From assembly GCA_920105625.2 (NCBI GenBank), contig OV050032.1:114064542-114128541 (forward strand): DNA of 64,000 bases. The letters run 5' to 3'. The position numbers were made by a program, and so were the translations under genes. Positions 24,292 to 37,892 of this stretch are shown piece by piece (the stretch's first letter is position 1; each line of letters begins with the position of its first letter). The notes below the pieces were generated by a model. It did no database searches, was not told the DNA's origin, and saw only the letters and a list, made by a program, of their open reading frames with translations. This DNA comes from Clusia tigrina (Eukaryota; Arthropoda; Insecta; Diptera; Clusiidae).

Positions 24292-26519
24292 ATAAAACCT
24301 TGAAATTTTGTAACAATAAAGTACTCGACCCTCTTGTCAATATAAGCTATCGCTCAAAGCTATGCTACGCTTGAGTCCCAAATCAAACATTGATAAAACT
24401 TCAAATGGCCCTAACTTCTATACGGTACGTCCTACACCTATCAAAGTTTGCAACATACAAATGCTTGTAACTTTTTACTGGAGCGTCATAAAACCTTGAA
24501 ATTTTGTAACAATGAAGTACTCGAGCCTCTTGTCAATTTAAGCCATCGCTCAAAGCTATGCTGCCCTAGATTCCCAAATCAAACACTGATAAAACTTCAA
24601 ACGCCCCTAACTTCTTTACGGTACGTCCTACACCTATCAAAGTTTGCAACATACAAATGCTTGTAACTTTTTACTGGAGCGTCATAAAACCTTGAAATTT
24701 TGTTACAATAAAGTACTCGAGCCTCTTGTCAATTTAAGCCATCGCTCAAAGCTATGCTACCCTAGAGTCCCAAATCAAACACTGATAAAACTTCAAACGC
24801 CCCTAACTTTTTTACGGTACGTCCTACACCTATCAAAGTTTGCAACATACAAATGCTTGTAACTTTTTACTGGAGAGTCATAAAACCTTGAAATTTTGTA
24901 ACAATGAAGTACTCGAGCCTCTTGTCAATTTAAGCTATCGATCAAAGCTCTGCTACCCTAGAGTCCCAAATCAAACACTGATAAAACTTCAAACGCCCCT
25001 AACTTCTTTACGGTACGTCCTACACCTATCAAAGTTTGCAACATTGAAATGCTTGTAACTTTTTACTGGAGCGTCATAAAACCTTGAAATTTTGTAACAA
25101 TAAAGTACTCGAGCCTCTTGTCAATTTAAGCCATCGCTCAAAGCTATGCTACCCTAGAGTCCGAAATCAAACACTGATAAAACTTCAAACGCCCCTAACT
25201 TCTTTACGGTACTTCCTACACCTATCAAAGTGTGCAACATACAAATGCTTGTAACTTTTTACTGGAGCGTCATAAAACCTCGAAATTTTGTAACAATAAA
25301 GTACTCGAGCCTCTTGTCAATTTAAGCCATCGCTCAAATCTATGCTACCCTAGAGACTCAAATCAAACACTGAAAAAACTCCATACGCCCCTAACTTCTT
25401 TACGGTACGTCCTACACCTATCAAAGTTTGCAACATTCAAATGCTTGTAACTTTTTACTGGAGCGTCATAAAACCTTGAAATTTTGTAACAATAAAGTAC
25501 TCGAGCCTCTTGTCAATTTAAGCCATCGCTCAAAGCTATGCTACCCTTGAGTCCAAATCGAACATTGATAAAACTTCAAATGGCCCTAACTTCTTTACGG
25601 TACGTCCTACACCTATCAAAGTTTGCAACATACAAATGCTTGTAACTTTTTACTGGAGCGTCATAAAACCTTGAAATTTTGTAACAATAAAGTACTCGAG
25701 CATCTTGTCAATTTAAGTTATCGCTCAAAGCTATGCTACCCTAGAGTCCCAAATCAAACACTTATAAAACTTCAAATGGCCCTAACTTCTATACTGTACG
25801 TCCTACACCTATCAAAGTTTGCAACATACAAATGCTTGTAACTTTTTACTGGAGCGTCATAAAACCTCGAAATATTGTAACAATAAAGTACCCGAGCCTC
25901 TTGTCAATTTAAGCCATCGCTCAAAGCTATGCTACCCTTGAGTCCCAAATCAAACACTGATAAAACTTCAAACGCCCCTAACTTCTTTACGGTACGTCCT
26001 ACACCTATCAAAGTTTGCAACATACAAATGCTTGTAACTTTTTACTGGAGCGTCATAAAACCTTGAAGTTTGGTTACAATAAATTACTCAAGCCTCTTGT
26101 CAATTTAAGCCATCGCTCAAAGCTATGCTACCCTAGAGACCCAAATCAAACACTGATAAAACTCCATACGCCCCTAACTTCTTTACTGTACGTCCTACAC
26201 CTATCAAAGTTTGCAACATTCAAATGCTTGTAACTTTTTACTGGAGAGTCATAAAACCTTGAAATTTTGTAACAATAAAGTACTCGAGCCTCTTGTCAAT
26301 TTAAGCCATCGCTCAAAGCTATGCTACCCTAAAGTCCCAAATCAAACACTGATAAAACTTCAAACGCCCCTAACTTCTTTACGGTACGTCCTACACCTAT
26401 CAAAGTTTGCAACATACAAATGCTTGTATCTTTTTATTGGAGCGTCATAAAACCTTGAAATTTTGTAACAATAAAGTACTCGAGCCTCTTGTCAATTTAA
26501 GCATTCGCTCAAAGCAATG

Positions 26520-26547
26520 CTACCCTAGAGTCCCAACTCTAGGGTAG
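26520..26547. repeat. 12-bp perfect inverted repeat, copy 3
   Basis: Same arms and spacer; the host monomer is like copy 2 ('aaagcaatgc'). It lies 3,530 bp after copy 2. Confidence 0.97.
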
Positions 26548-27813
26548 ATAAAACTTCAAACGCCCCTAACTTCTATACGGTACGTCCTACACCTATCAAA
26601 GTTGCCAACATACAAATGCTTGTAACTTTTTACTGGAGCGTCATAAAACCTAGAAATTTTGTAACAATAAAGTACTCGAGCCTCTTGTCAATTTAAGCTA
26701 TCGCTCAAAGCTATGCTACCCTAGAGTCCCAAATCAAACACTGATAAAACTTCAAACGCCCCTAACTTCTATACGGTACGTCTTACACCTATCAAAGTTT
26801 GCAACATACAAATGCTTGTAACTTTTTACTGGAGCGTCATAAAACCTTGAAATTTTGTAACAATGAAGTACTCGAGCCTCTTGTCAATTTAAGCTATCGA
26901 TCAAAGCTCTGCTACCCTAGATTCCCAAATCAAACACTGATAAAACTTCAAACGCCCCTAACTTCTTTACGGTACGTCCTACACCTATCAAAGTTTGCAA
27001 CATTCAAATGCTTGTAACTTTTTACTGGAGCGTCATAAAACCTTGAAATTTTGTAACAATAAAGTACTCGAGCCTCTTGTCAATTTAAGCCATCGCTCAA
27101 AGCTATGCTACCCTTGAGTCCAAATCAAACATTGATAAAACTTCAAATGGCCCTAACTTCTTTACGGTACGTCCTACACCTATCAAAGTTTGCAACATAC
27201 AAATGCTTGTAACTTTTTACTGGAGCGTCATAAAACCTTGAAATTTTGTAACAATAAAGTACTCGAGCATCTTGTCAATTTAAGCCATCGCTCAAAGCTA
27301 TGCTACCCTAGAGTCCCAAATCAAACACTGAAAAAACTTCAAACGCCCCTAACTTCTTTACGGTACGTCCTAAACCTATCAAAGTTTGCAACATACAAAT
27401 GCTTGTAACTTTTTACTGGAGCGTCATAAAACCTTGAAATTTTGTAACAATAAAGTACTCGAGCCTCTTGTCAATTTAAGCCATCGCTCAAAGCTATGCT
27501 ACCCTAGAGTCCCAAATCAAACACTGATAAAACTTCAAATGGCCTTAACTTCTATACGGTACGTCCTACACCTATCAAAGTTTGCAACATACAAATGCTT
27601 GTAACTTTTTACTGGAGCGTCATAGAACCTTGAAATTTTGTAACAATAAAGTACTCGAGCCTCTTGTCAATTTAAGCCATCGCTCAAAGCTATGCTACCC
27701 TTGAGTCCCAAATCAAACACTGATAAAGCTTCAAACGCCCCTAACTTCTTTACGGTACGTCCTACATCTATCAAAGTTTGCAACATACAAATGCTTGTAA
27801 CTTTTTACTGGAG

Positions 27814-27821
27814 CGTCCGTC
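27814..27821 (+). repeat. 4-bp 'cgtc' duplication, copy 3
   Basis: Same insertion, 3,530 bp after copy 2, in family C unit 3. Confidence 0.95.
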
Positions 27822-30448
27822 ATAAAACCTTGAAATTTTGTAACAATAAAGTACTCGACCCTCTTGTCAATATAAGCTATCGCTCAAAGCTATGCTACGC
27901 TTGAGTCCCAAATCAAACATTGATAAAACTTCAAATGGCCCTAACTTCTATACGGTACGTCCTACACCTATCAAAGTTTGCAACATACAAATGCTTGTAA
28001 CTTTTTACTGGAGCGTCATAAAACCTTGAAATTTTGTAACAATGAAGTACTCGAGCCTCTTGTCAATTTAAGCTATCGCTCAAAGCTATGCTGCCCTAGA
28101 TTCCCAAATCAAACACTGATAAAACTTCAAACGCCCCTAACTTCTTTACGGCACGTCCTACACCTATCAAAGTTTGCAACATACAAATGCTTGTAACTTT
28201 TTACTGGAGCGTCATAAAACCTTGAAATTTTGTTACAATAAAGTACTCGAGCCTCTTGTCAATTTAAGCCATCGCTCAAAGCTATGCTACCCTAGAGTCC
28301 CAAATCAAACACTGATAAAACTTCAAACGCCCCTAACTTTTTTACGGTACGTCCTACACCTATCAAAGTTTGCAACATACAAATGCTTGTAACTTTTTAC
28401 TGGAGAGTCATAAAACCTTGAAATTTTGTAACAATGAAGTACTCGAGCCTCTTGTCAATTTAAGCTATCGATCAAAGCTCTGCTACCCTAGAGTCCCAAA
28501 TCAAACACTGATAAAACTTCAAACGCCCCTAACTTCTTTACGGTACGTCCTACACCTATCAAAGTTTGCAACATTGAAATGCTTGTAACTTTTTACTGGA
28601 GCGTCATAAAACCTTGAAATTTTGTAACAATAAAGTACTCGAGCATCTTGTCAATTTAAGCCATCGCTCAAAGCTATGCTACCCTAGAGTCCGAAATCAA
28701 ACACTGATAAAACTTCAAACGCCCCTAACTTCTTTACGGTACTTCCTACACCTATCAAAGTGTGCAACATACAAATGCTTGTAACTTTTTACTGGAGCGT
28801 CATAAAACCTCGAAATTTTGTAACAATAAAGTACTCGAGCCTCTTGTCAATTTAAGTCATCGCTCAAAGCTATGCTACCCTTGAGTCCCAAATCAAACAC
28901 TGATAAAACTTCAAATGGCCCTATCTTCTATACGGTACGTCCTACACCTATCAAAGTTTGCAACATAGAAATGCTTGTAACTTTTTACTGGAGCGTCATA
29001 AAACCTTGAAGTTTTGTAACAATAAAGTACTCGAGCCTCTTGTCAATTTAAGCCATCGCTCAAAGCTATGCTACCCTAGAGACTCAAATCAAACACTGAA
29101 AAAACTCCATACGCCCCTAACTTCTTTACGGTACGTCCTACACCTATCAAAGTTTGCAACATTCAAATGCTTGTAACTTTTTACTGGAGCGTCATAAAAC
29201 CTTGAAATTTTGTAACAATAAAGTACTCGAGCCTCTTGTCAATTTAAGCCATCGCTCAAAGCTATGCTACCCTTGAGTCCAAATCGAACATTGATAAAAC
29301 TTCAAATGGCCCTAACTTCTTTACGGTACGTCCTACACCTATCAAAGTTTGCAACATACAAATGCTTGTAACTTTTTACTGGAGCGTCATAAAACCTTGA
29401 AATTTTGTAACAATAAAGTACTCGAGCATCTTGTCAATTTAAGTTATCGCTCAAAGCTATGCTACCCTAGAGTCCCAAATCAAACACTTATAAAACTTCA
29501 AATGGCCCTAACTTCTATACTGTACGTCCTACACCTATCAAAGTTTGCAACATACAAATGCTTGTAACTTTTTACTGGAGCGTCATAAAACCTCGAAATA
29601 TTGTAACAATAAAGTACCCGAGCCTCTTGTCAATTTAAGCCATCGCTCAAAGCTATGCTACCCTTGAGTCCCAAATCAAACACTGATAAAACTTCAAACG
29701 CCCCTAACTTCTTTACGGTACGTCCTACACCTATCAAAGTTTGCAACATACAAATGCTTGTAACTTTTACTGGAGCGTCATAAAACCTTGAAGTTTTGTA
29801 ACAATAAAGTACACGAGCCTCTTGTCAATTTAAGCCATCGCTCAAAGCTATGCTACCCTAGAGTCCCAAATCAAACACTGATAAAACTTCAAACGCCCCT
29901 AACTTCTTTACGGTACGTCCTACACCTTTCAAAGTTTGCAACATACAAATGCTTGTAACTTTTTACTGGAGCGTCATAAAACCTTGAAGTTTTGTAACAA
30001 TAAAGTACTCGAGCCTCTTGTCAATTTAAGCCATCGCTCAAAGCTATGCTACCCTAGAGTCCCAAATCAAACACTGATAAAACTTCAAACGCCCCTAACT
30101 TCTATACGGTACGTCCTACACCTATCAAAGTTTGCAACATACAAATGCTTGTAACTTTTTACTGGAGCGTCATAAAACCTTGAAGTTTTGTAACAATAAA
30201 GTACTCGAGCCTCTTATCAATTTAAGCCATCGCTCAAAGCTATGCTACCCTAGAGTCCCAAATCAAACACTGATAAAACTTCAAACGCCCCTAACTTCTT
30301 TACGGTACGTCCTACACCTTTCAAAGTTTGCAACATACAAATGCTTGTAACTTTTTACTGGAGCGTCATAAAACCTTGAAATTTTGTAACAATAAAGTAC
30401 TCGAGCATCTTGTCAATTTAAGTTATCGCTCAAAGCTATGCTACCCTA

Positions 30449-30516
30449 AAGTCCCACATCAAACACTGATAAAACTTCAAACGAGTCCCAAAACAAACAC
30501 TGATAAAACTTCAAAT
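30449..30516 (+). repeat. 34-bp partial tandem duplication, copy 2
   Basis: Same duplication (second copy 30483-30516), but the first copy is of the 'ctaaagtcccacatc' type. The left part of the host monomer therefore comes from a different monomer than in copy 1: an exchange occurred inside or next to the duplication. Confidence 0.92.
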
Positions 30517-31062
30517 GGCCTTATCTTCTATACGGTACGTCCTACACCTATCAAAGTTTGCAACATACAAATGCTTGTAACTTTTTACTGGAGCGTCATA
30601 AAACCTTGAAGTTTTGTTACAATAAAGTACTCAAGCCTCTTGTCAATTTAAGCCATCGCTCAAAGCTATGCTACCCTAGAGACCCAAATCAAACACTGAT
30701 AAAACTCCATACGCCCCTAACTTCTTTACGGTACGTCCTACACCTATCAAAGTTTCCAACATTCAAATGCTTGTAACTTTTTACTGGAGAGTCATAAAAC
30801 CTTGAAATTTTGTAACAATAAAGTACTCGAGCCTCTTGTCAATTTAAGCCATCGCTCAAAGCTATGCTACCCTAAAGTCCCAAATCAAACACTGATAAAA
30901 CTTCAAACGCCCCTAACTTCTTTACGGTACGTCCTACACCTATCAAAGTTTGCAACATACAAATGCTTGTATCTTTTTATTGGAGCGTCATAAAACCTTG
31001 AAATTTTGTAACAATAAAGTACTCGAGCCTCTTGTCAATTTAAGCATTCGCTCAAAGCTATG

Positions 31063-31090
31063 CTACCCTAGAGTCCCAACTCTAGGGTAG
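31063..31090. repeat. 12-bp perfect inverted repeat, copy 4
   Basis: Same arms and spacer, 4,543 bp after copy 3. The host has 'gcattcgctcaaagctatgc', as copy 1. Confidence 0.97.
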
Positions 31091-32356
31091 ATAAAACTTC
31101 AAACGCCCCTAACTTCTATACGGTACGTCCTACACCTATCAAAGTTGCCAACATACAAATGCTTGTAACTTTTTACTGGAGCGTCATAAAACCTAGAAAT
31201 TTTGTAACAATAAAGTACTCGAGCCTCTTGTCAATTTAAGCTATCGCTCAAAGCTATGCTACCCTAGAGTCCCAAATCAAACACTGATAAAACTTCAAAC
31301 GCCCCTAACTTCTATACGGTACGTCTTACACCTATCAAAGTTTGCAACATACAAATGCTTGTAACTTTTTACTGGAGCGTCATAAAACCTTGAAATTTTG
31401 TAACAATGAAGTACTCGAGCCTCTTGTCAATTTAAGCTATCGATCAAAGCTCTGCTACCCTAGATTCCCAAATCAAACACTGATAAAACTTCAAACGCCC
31501 CTAACTTCTTTACGGTACGTCCTACACCTATCAAAGTTTGCAACATTCAAATGCTTGTAACTTTTTACTGGAGCGTCATAAAACCTTGAAATTTTGTAAC
31601 AATAAAGTACTCGAGCCTCTTGTCAATTTAAGCCATCGCTCAAAGCTATGCTACCCTTGAGTCCAAATCAAACATTGATAAAACTTCAAATGGCCCTAAC
31701 TTCTTTAAGGTACGTCCTACACCTATCAAAGTTTGCAACATACAAATGCTTGTAACTTTTTACTGGAGCGTCATAAAACCTTGAAATTTTGTAACAATAA
31801 AGTACTCGAGCATCTTGTCAATTTAAGCCATCGCTCAAAGCTATGCTACCCTAGAGTCCCAAATCAAACACTGATAAAACTTCAAACGCCCCTAACTTCT
31901 TTACGGTACGTCCTAAACCTATCAAAGTTTGCAACATACAAATGCTTGTAACTTTTTACTGGAGCGTCATAAAACCTTGAAATTTTGTAACAATAAAGTA
32001 CTCGAGCCTCTTGTCAATTTAAGCCATCGCTCAAAGCTATGCTACCCTAGAGTCCCAAATCAAACACTGATAGAACTTCAAATGGCCTTAACTTCTATAC
32101 GGTACGTCCTACACCTATCAAAGTTTGCAACATACAAATGCTTGTAACTTTTTACTGGAGCGTCATAGAACCTTGAAATTTTGTAACAATAAAGTACTCG
32201 AGCCTCTTGTCAATTTAAGCCATCGCTCAAAGCTATGCTACCCTTGAGTCCCAAATCAAACACTGATAAAACTTCAAACGCCCCGAACTTCTTTACGGTA
32301 CGTCCTACATCTATCAAAGTTTGCAACATACAAATGCTTGTAACTTTTTACTGGAG

Positions 32357-32364
32357 CGTCCGTC
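32357..32364 (+). repeat. 4-bp 'cgtc' duplication, copy 4
   Basis: Same insertion, 4,543 bp after copy 3; the monomer here has lost the HindIII site ('taaaacttc') and has 'cgccccgaac'. Confidence 0.95.
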
Positions 32365-35300
32365 ATAAAACCTTGAAATTTTGTAACAATAAAGTACTCG
32401 ACCCTCTTGTCAATATAAGCTATCGCTCAAAGCTATGCTACGCTTGAGTCCCAAATCAAACATTGATAAAACTTCAAATGGCCCTAACTTCTATACGGTA
32501 CGTCCTACACCTATCAAAGTTTGCAACATACAAATGCTTGTAACTTTTTACTGGAGCGTCATAAAACCTTGAAATTTTGTAACAATGAAGTACTCGAGCC
32601 TCTTGTCAATTTAAGCTATCGCTCAAAGCTATGCTGCCCTAGATTCCCAAATCAAACACTGATAAAACTTCAAACGCCCCTAACTTCTTTACGGTACGTC
32701 CTACACCTATCAAAGTTTGCAACATACAAATGCTTGTAACTTTTTACTGGAGCGTCATAAAACCTTGAAATTTTGTTACAATAAAGTACTCGAGCCTCTT
32801 GTCAATTTAAGCCATCGCTCAAAGCTATGCTACCCTAGATTCCCAAATCAAACACTGATAAAACTTCAAACGCCCCTAACTTCTTTACGGTACGTCCTAC
32901 ACCTATCAAAGTTTGCAACATACAAATGCTTGTAACTTTTTACTGGAGCGTCATAAAACCTTGAAATTTTGTTACAATAAAGTACTCGAGCCTCTTGTCA
33001 ATTTAAGCCATCGCTCAAAGCTATGCTACCCTTGAGTCCCAAATCAAACACTGATAAAACTTCAAATGGCCCTATCTTCTATACGGTACGTCCTACACCT
33101 ATCAAAGTTTGCAACATAGAAATGCTTGTAACTTTTTACTGGAGCGTCATAAAACCTTGAAGTTTTGTAACAATAAAGTACTCGAGCCTCTTGTCAATTT
33201 AAGCCATCGCTCAAAGCTATGCTACCCTAGAGACTCAAATCAAACACTGAAAAAACTCCATACGCCCCTAACTTCTTTACGGTACGTCCTACACCTATCA
33301 AAGTTTGCAACATTCAAATGCTTGTAACTTTTTACTGGAGCGTCATAAAACCTTGAAATTTTGTAACAATAAAGTACTCGAGCCTCTTGTCAATTTAAGC
33401 CATCGCTCAAAGCTATGCTACCCTTGAGTCCCAAATCAAACACTGATAAAACTTCAAATGGCCCTATCTTCTATACGGTACGTCCTACACCTATCAAAGT
33501 TTGCAACATAGAAATGCTTGTAACTTTTTACTGGAGCGTCATAAAACCTTGAAATTTTGTAACAATAAAGTACTCGAGCATCTTGTCAATTTAAGTTATC
33601 GCTCAAAGCTATCCTACCCTAGAGTCCCAAATCAAACACTTATAAAACTTCAAATGGCCCTAACTTCTATACTGTACGTCCTACACCTATCAAAGTTTGC
33701 AACATACAAATGCTTGTAACTTTTTACTGGAGCGTCATAAAACCTCGAAATATTGTAACAATAAAGTACCCGAGTCTCTTGTCAATTTAAGCCATCGCTC
33801 AAAGCTATGCTACCCTTGAGTCCCAAATCAAACACTGATAAAACTTCAAACGCCCCTAACTTCTTTACGGTACGTCCTACACCTATCAAAGTTTGCAACA
33901 TACAAATGCTTGTAACTTTTTACTGGAGCGTCATAAAACCTTGAAATTTTGTAACAATAAAGTACTCGAGCATCTTGTCAATTTAAGTTATCGCTCAAAG
34001 CTATGCTACCCTAGAGTCCCAAATCAAACACTGATAAAACTTCAAACGCCCTAACTTCTATACGGTACGTCCTACACCTATCAAAGTTTGCAACATACAA
34101 ATGCTTGTAACTTTTTACTGGAGCGTCATAAAACCTTGAAGTTTTGTAACAATAAAGTACTCGAGCCTCTTGTCAATTTAAGCCATCGGTCAAAGCTATG
34201 CTACCCTAGAGTCCCAAATCAAACACTGATAAAACTTCAAACGCCCCTAACTTCTATACGGTACGTCCTACACCTATCAAAGTTTGCAACATACAAATGC
34301 TTGTATCTTTTTACTGGAGCGTCATAAAACCTTGAAATTTTGTAACAATAAAGTACTCGAGCCTCTTGTCAATTTAAGCCATCGCTCAAAGCTATGCTAC
34401 CCTAGAGTCCCAAATCAAACACTGAAAAAACTTCAAACGCCCCTAACTTCTATACGGTACGTCCTACACCTATCAAAGTTGCCAACATACAAATGCTTGT
34501 AACTTTTTACTGGAGCGTCATAAAACCTAGAAATTTTGTAACAATAAAGTACTCGAGCCTCTTGTCAATTTAAGCTATCGCTAAAAGCTATGCTACCCTA
34601 GAGTCCCAAATCAAACACTGATAAAATTTCAAACGGCCCTAACATCTATACGGTACGTCCTACACATAACAAAGTTTGCAACATACAAATGCTTGTAACT
34701 TTTTACTGGAGCATCATAAAACCTTGAAATTTTGTAACAATAAAGTACTCGAGCCTCTTGTCAATTTGAGTCATCGCTCAAAGCTATGCTACCCTTGAGT
34801 CCCAAATCAAACACTTATAAAACTTCAAACGCCCCTAACTTCTTTACGGTACGTCCTACACTATCAAAGTTTGCAACATTCAAATGCTTGTAACTTTTTA
34901 CTGGAGCGTCATAGAACCTTGAAATTTTGTAACAATAAAGTACTCGAGCCTCTTGTCAATTTAGGCCATCCCTCACAGCTATGCTACCCTTGAGTCCCAA
35001 ATCAAACACTGATAAAACTTCAAACGCTCCTAACTTCTTTACGGTACGTCCTACACCTATCAAAGTTTGCAACATTCAAATGCTTGTAACTTTTTACTGG
35101 AGCGTCATAAAACCTTGAAATTTTGTAACAATAAAGTACTCGAGCCTCTTGTCAATTTAAGCCATCGCTCAAAGCTATGCTACCCTTGAGTCCAAATCAA
35201 ACATTGATAAAACTTCAAATGGCCCTAACTTCTTTACGGTACGTCCTACACCTATCAAAGTTTGCAACATACAAATGCTTGTAACTTTTTACTGGAGCGT

Positions 35301-37415
35301 CATAAAACCTTGAAATTTTGTTACAATAAAGTACTCGAGCCTCTTGTTAATTTAAGCCATCGCTCAAAGCTATGCTACCCTAGATTCCCAAATCAAACAC
35401 TGATAAAACTTCAAACGCCCCTAACTTCTTTACGGTACGTCCTACACCTATCAAAGTTTGCAACATACAAATGCTTGTAACTTTTTACTGGAGCGTCATA
35501 AAATCTTGAAATTTTGTTACAATAAAGTACTCGAGCCTCTTGTCAATTTAAGCCATCGCTCAAAGCTATGCTACCCTTGAGTCCCAAATCAAACACTGAT
35601 AAAACTTCAAATGGCCCTATCTTCTATACGGTACGTCCTACACCTATCAAAGTTTGCAACATAGAAATGCTTGTAACTTTTTACTGGAGCGTCATAAAAC
35701 CTTGAAGTTTTGTAACAATAAAGTACTCGAGCCTCTTGTCAATTTAAGCCATCGCTCAAAGCTATGCTACCCTAGAGACTCAAATCAAACACTGAAAAAA
35801 CTCCATACGCCCCTAACTTCTTTACGGTACGTCCTACACCTATCAAAGTTTGCAACATTCAAATGCTTGTAACTTTTTACTGGAGCGTCATAAAACCTTG
35901 AAATTTTGTAACAATAAAGTACTCGAGCCTCTTGTCAATTTAAGCCATCGCTCAAAGCTATGCTACCCTTGAGTCCAAATCAAACATTGATAAAACTTCA
36001 AATGGCCCTAACTTCTTTACGGTACGTCCTACACCTATCAAAGTTTGCAACATACAAATGCTTGTAACTTTTTACTGGAGCGTCATAAAACATTGAAATT
36101 TTGTAACAATAAAGTACTCGAGCATCTTGTCAATTTAAGTTATCGCTCAAAGCTATGCTACCCTAGAGTCCCAAATCAAACACTTATAAAACTTCAAATG
36201 GCCCTAACTTCTATACTGTACGTCCTACACCTATCAAAGTTTGCAACATACAAATGCTTGTAACTTTTTACTGGAGCGTCATAAAACCTCGAAATATTGT
36301 AACAATAAAGTACCCGAGCCTCTTGTCAATTTAAGCCATCGCTCAAAGCTATGCTACCCTTGAGTCCCAAATCAAACACTGATAAAACTTCAAACGCCCC
36401 TAACTTCTATACGGTACGTCCTACACCTATCAAAGTTTGCAACATACAAATGCTTGTAACTTTTTACTGGAGCGTCATAAAACCTTGAAGTTTTGTAACA
36501 ATAAAGTACTCGAGCCTCTTGTCAATTTAAGCCATCGGTCAAAGCTATGCTACCCTAGAGTCCCAAATCAAACACTGATAAAACTTCAAACGCCCCTAAC
36601 TTCTATACGGTACGTCCTACACCTATCAAAGTTTGCAACATACAAATGCTTGTATCTTTTTACTGGAGCGTCATAAAACCTTGAAATTTTGTAACAATAA
36701 AGTACTCGAGCCTCTTGTCAATTTAAGCCATCGCTCAAAGCTATGCTACCCTAGAGTCCCAAATCAAACACTGAAAAAACTTCAAACGCCCCTAACTTCT
36801 ATACGGTACGTCCTACACCTATCAAAGTTGCCAACATACAAATGCTTGTAACTTTTTACTGGAGCGTCATAAAACCTAGAAATTTTGTAACAATAAAGTA
36901 CTCGAGCCTCTTGTCAATTTAAGCTATCGCTCAAAGCTATGCTACCCTAGAGTCCCAAATCAAACACTGATAAAATTTCAAACGGCCCTAACATCTATAC
37001 GGTACGTCCTACACATAACAAAGTTTGCAACATACAAATGCTTGTAACTTTTTACTGGAGCATCATAAAACCTTGAAATTTTGTAACAATAAAGTACTCG
37101 AGCCTCTTGTCAATTTGAGTCATCGCTCAAAGCTATGCTACCCTTGAGTCCCAAATCAAACACTTATAAAACTTCAAACGCCCCTAACTTCTTTACGGTA
37201 CGTCCTACACTATCAAAGTTTGCAACATTCAAATGCTTGTAACTTTTTACTGGAGCGTCATAGAACCTTGAAATTTTGTAACAATAAAGTACTCGAGCCG
37301 CTTGTCAATTTAGGCCATCCCTCACAGCTATGCTACCCTTGAGTCCCAAATCAAACACTGATAAAACTTCAAACGCTCCTAACTTCTTTACGGTACGTCC
37401 TACACCTATCAAAGT

Positions 37416-37892
37416 TTGCACCATACAAATGCTTGTAACTTTTTACTGGAGCGTCATAAAACCTTGAAATTTTGTAGCAATGAAGTACTCGAGCCTCTTG
37501 TCAATTTAAGCTATCGATCAAAGCTCTGCTACCCTAGAGTCCCAAATCAAACACTGATAAAACTTCAAACGCCCCTAACTTTTTACGGTACGTCCTTCAC
37601 CTATAAAAGTTTGCAACATTCAAATGCTTGTAACTTTTTACTGGAGCGTCATAAAACCTTGAAATTTTGTAACAATAAAGTACTTGAGCCTCTTGTCAAT
37701 TTAAGCCATCGCTCAAAGCTATGCTACCCTAGAGTCCGAAATCAAACACTGATAAAACTTCAAACGAGTCCCAAAACAAACACTGATAAAACTTCAAATG
37801 GCCTTATCTTCTATACGGTACGTCCTACACCTATCAAAGTTTGCAACATTCAAATGCTTGTAACTTTTTACTGGAGCGTCATAAAACCTTGA
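37416..37892 (+). other. Longest satellite open frame (158 codons), non-coding
   Basis: An open frame runs through two monomers because the first is 195 bp (one t lost in 'aactttttacgg'), a multiple of three. The 34-bp duplication in the next monomer then delays the stop. Equivalent frames occur at 39211-39687 and 42576-43052, with shorter ones at 38232-38666 (144 codons) and 48555-48968 (137 codons). The start codons are ttg, the protein resembles nothing I know, and length follows indels and not selection. I do not regard these as genes. Confidence 0.9.
37732..37799 (+). repeat. 34-bp partial tandem duplication, copy 3
   Basis: Second copy at 37766-37799. With the 195-bp monomer just before it, it keeps one frame open for 158 codons, which is a satellite artefact and no gene. 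Confidence 0.93.

Larger units (their letters stand above)
22990..26519 (+). repeat. Family C HOR, unit 2 (18 monomers, 3,530 bp)
   Basis: The canonical unit. The total is near 18 x 196 plus 2 bp: a 4-bp gain in the 'cgtccgtc' monomer is partly offset by 1-bp losses in 'gagtccaaatc' monomers. Over its first 2.1 kb it matches unit 3 at a constant 3,530-bp offset with very few differences seen by eye, for example 'tttatggt' against 'tttacggt' near 23,438. Confidence 0.9.
26520..31062 (+). repeat. Family C HOR, expanded unit 3 (4,543 bp)
   Basis: Follows unit 2 closely to about 28,640, with small changes such as 'acggcacgtcc' at about 28,148. It then gains about five extra monomers plus 35 bp before the next inverted-repeat monomer. 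The added part (about 29,740-30,600) has 'gaagttttg' monomers and a 34-bp partial duplication, both typical of the left-edge series, so it looks like a conversion or insertion tract from that series. Confidence 0.85.
31063..33900 (+). repeat. Family C HOR, unit 4, truncated and rearranged
   Basis: Matches unit 3 at a 4,543-bp offset to about 32,900. The 'tttgttacaataaag' monomer is then duplicated (32,717 and 32,913), and the match changes to an offset of about 4,151 bp. The next inverted-repeat monomer is not reached until 40,141, so the regular 18-mer order ends here. Confidence 0.8.
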
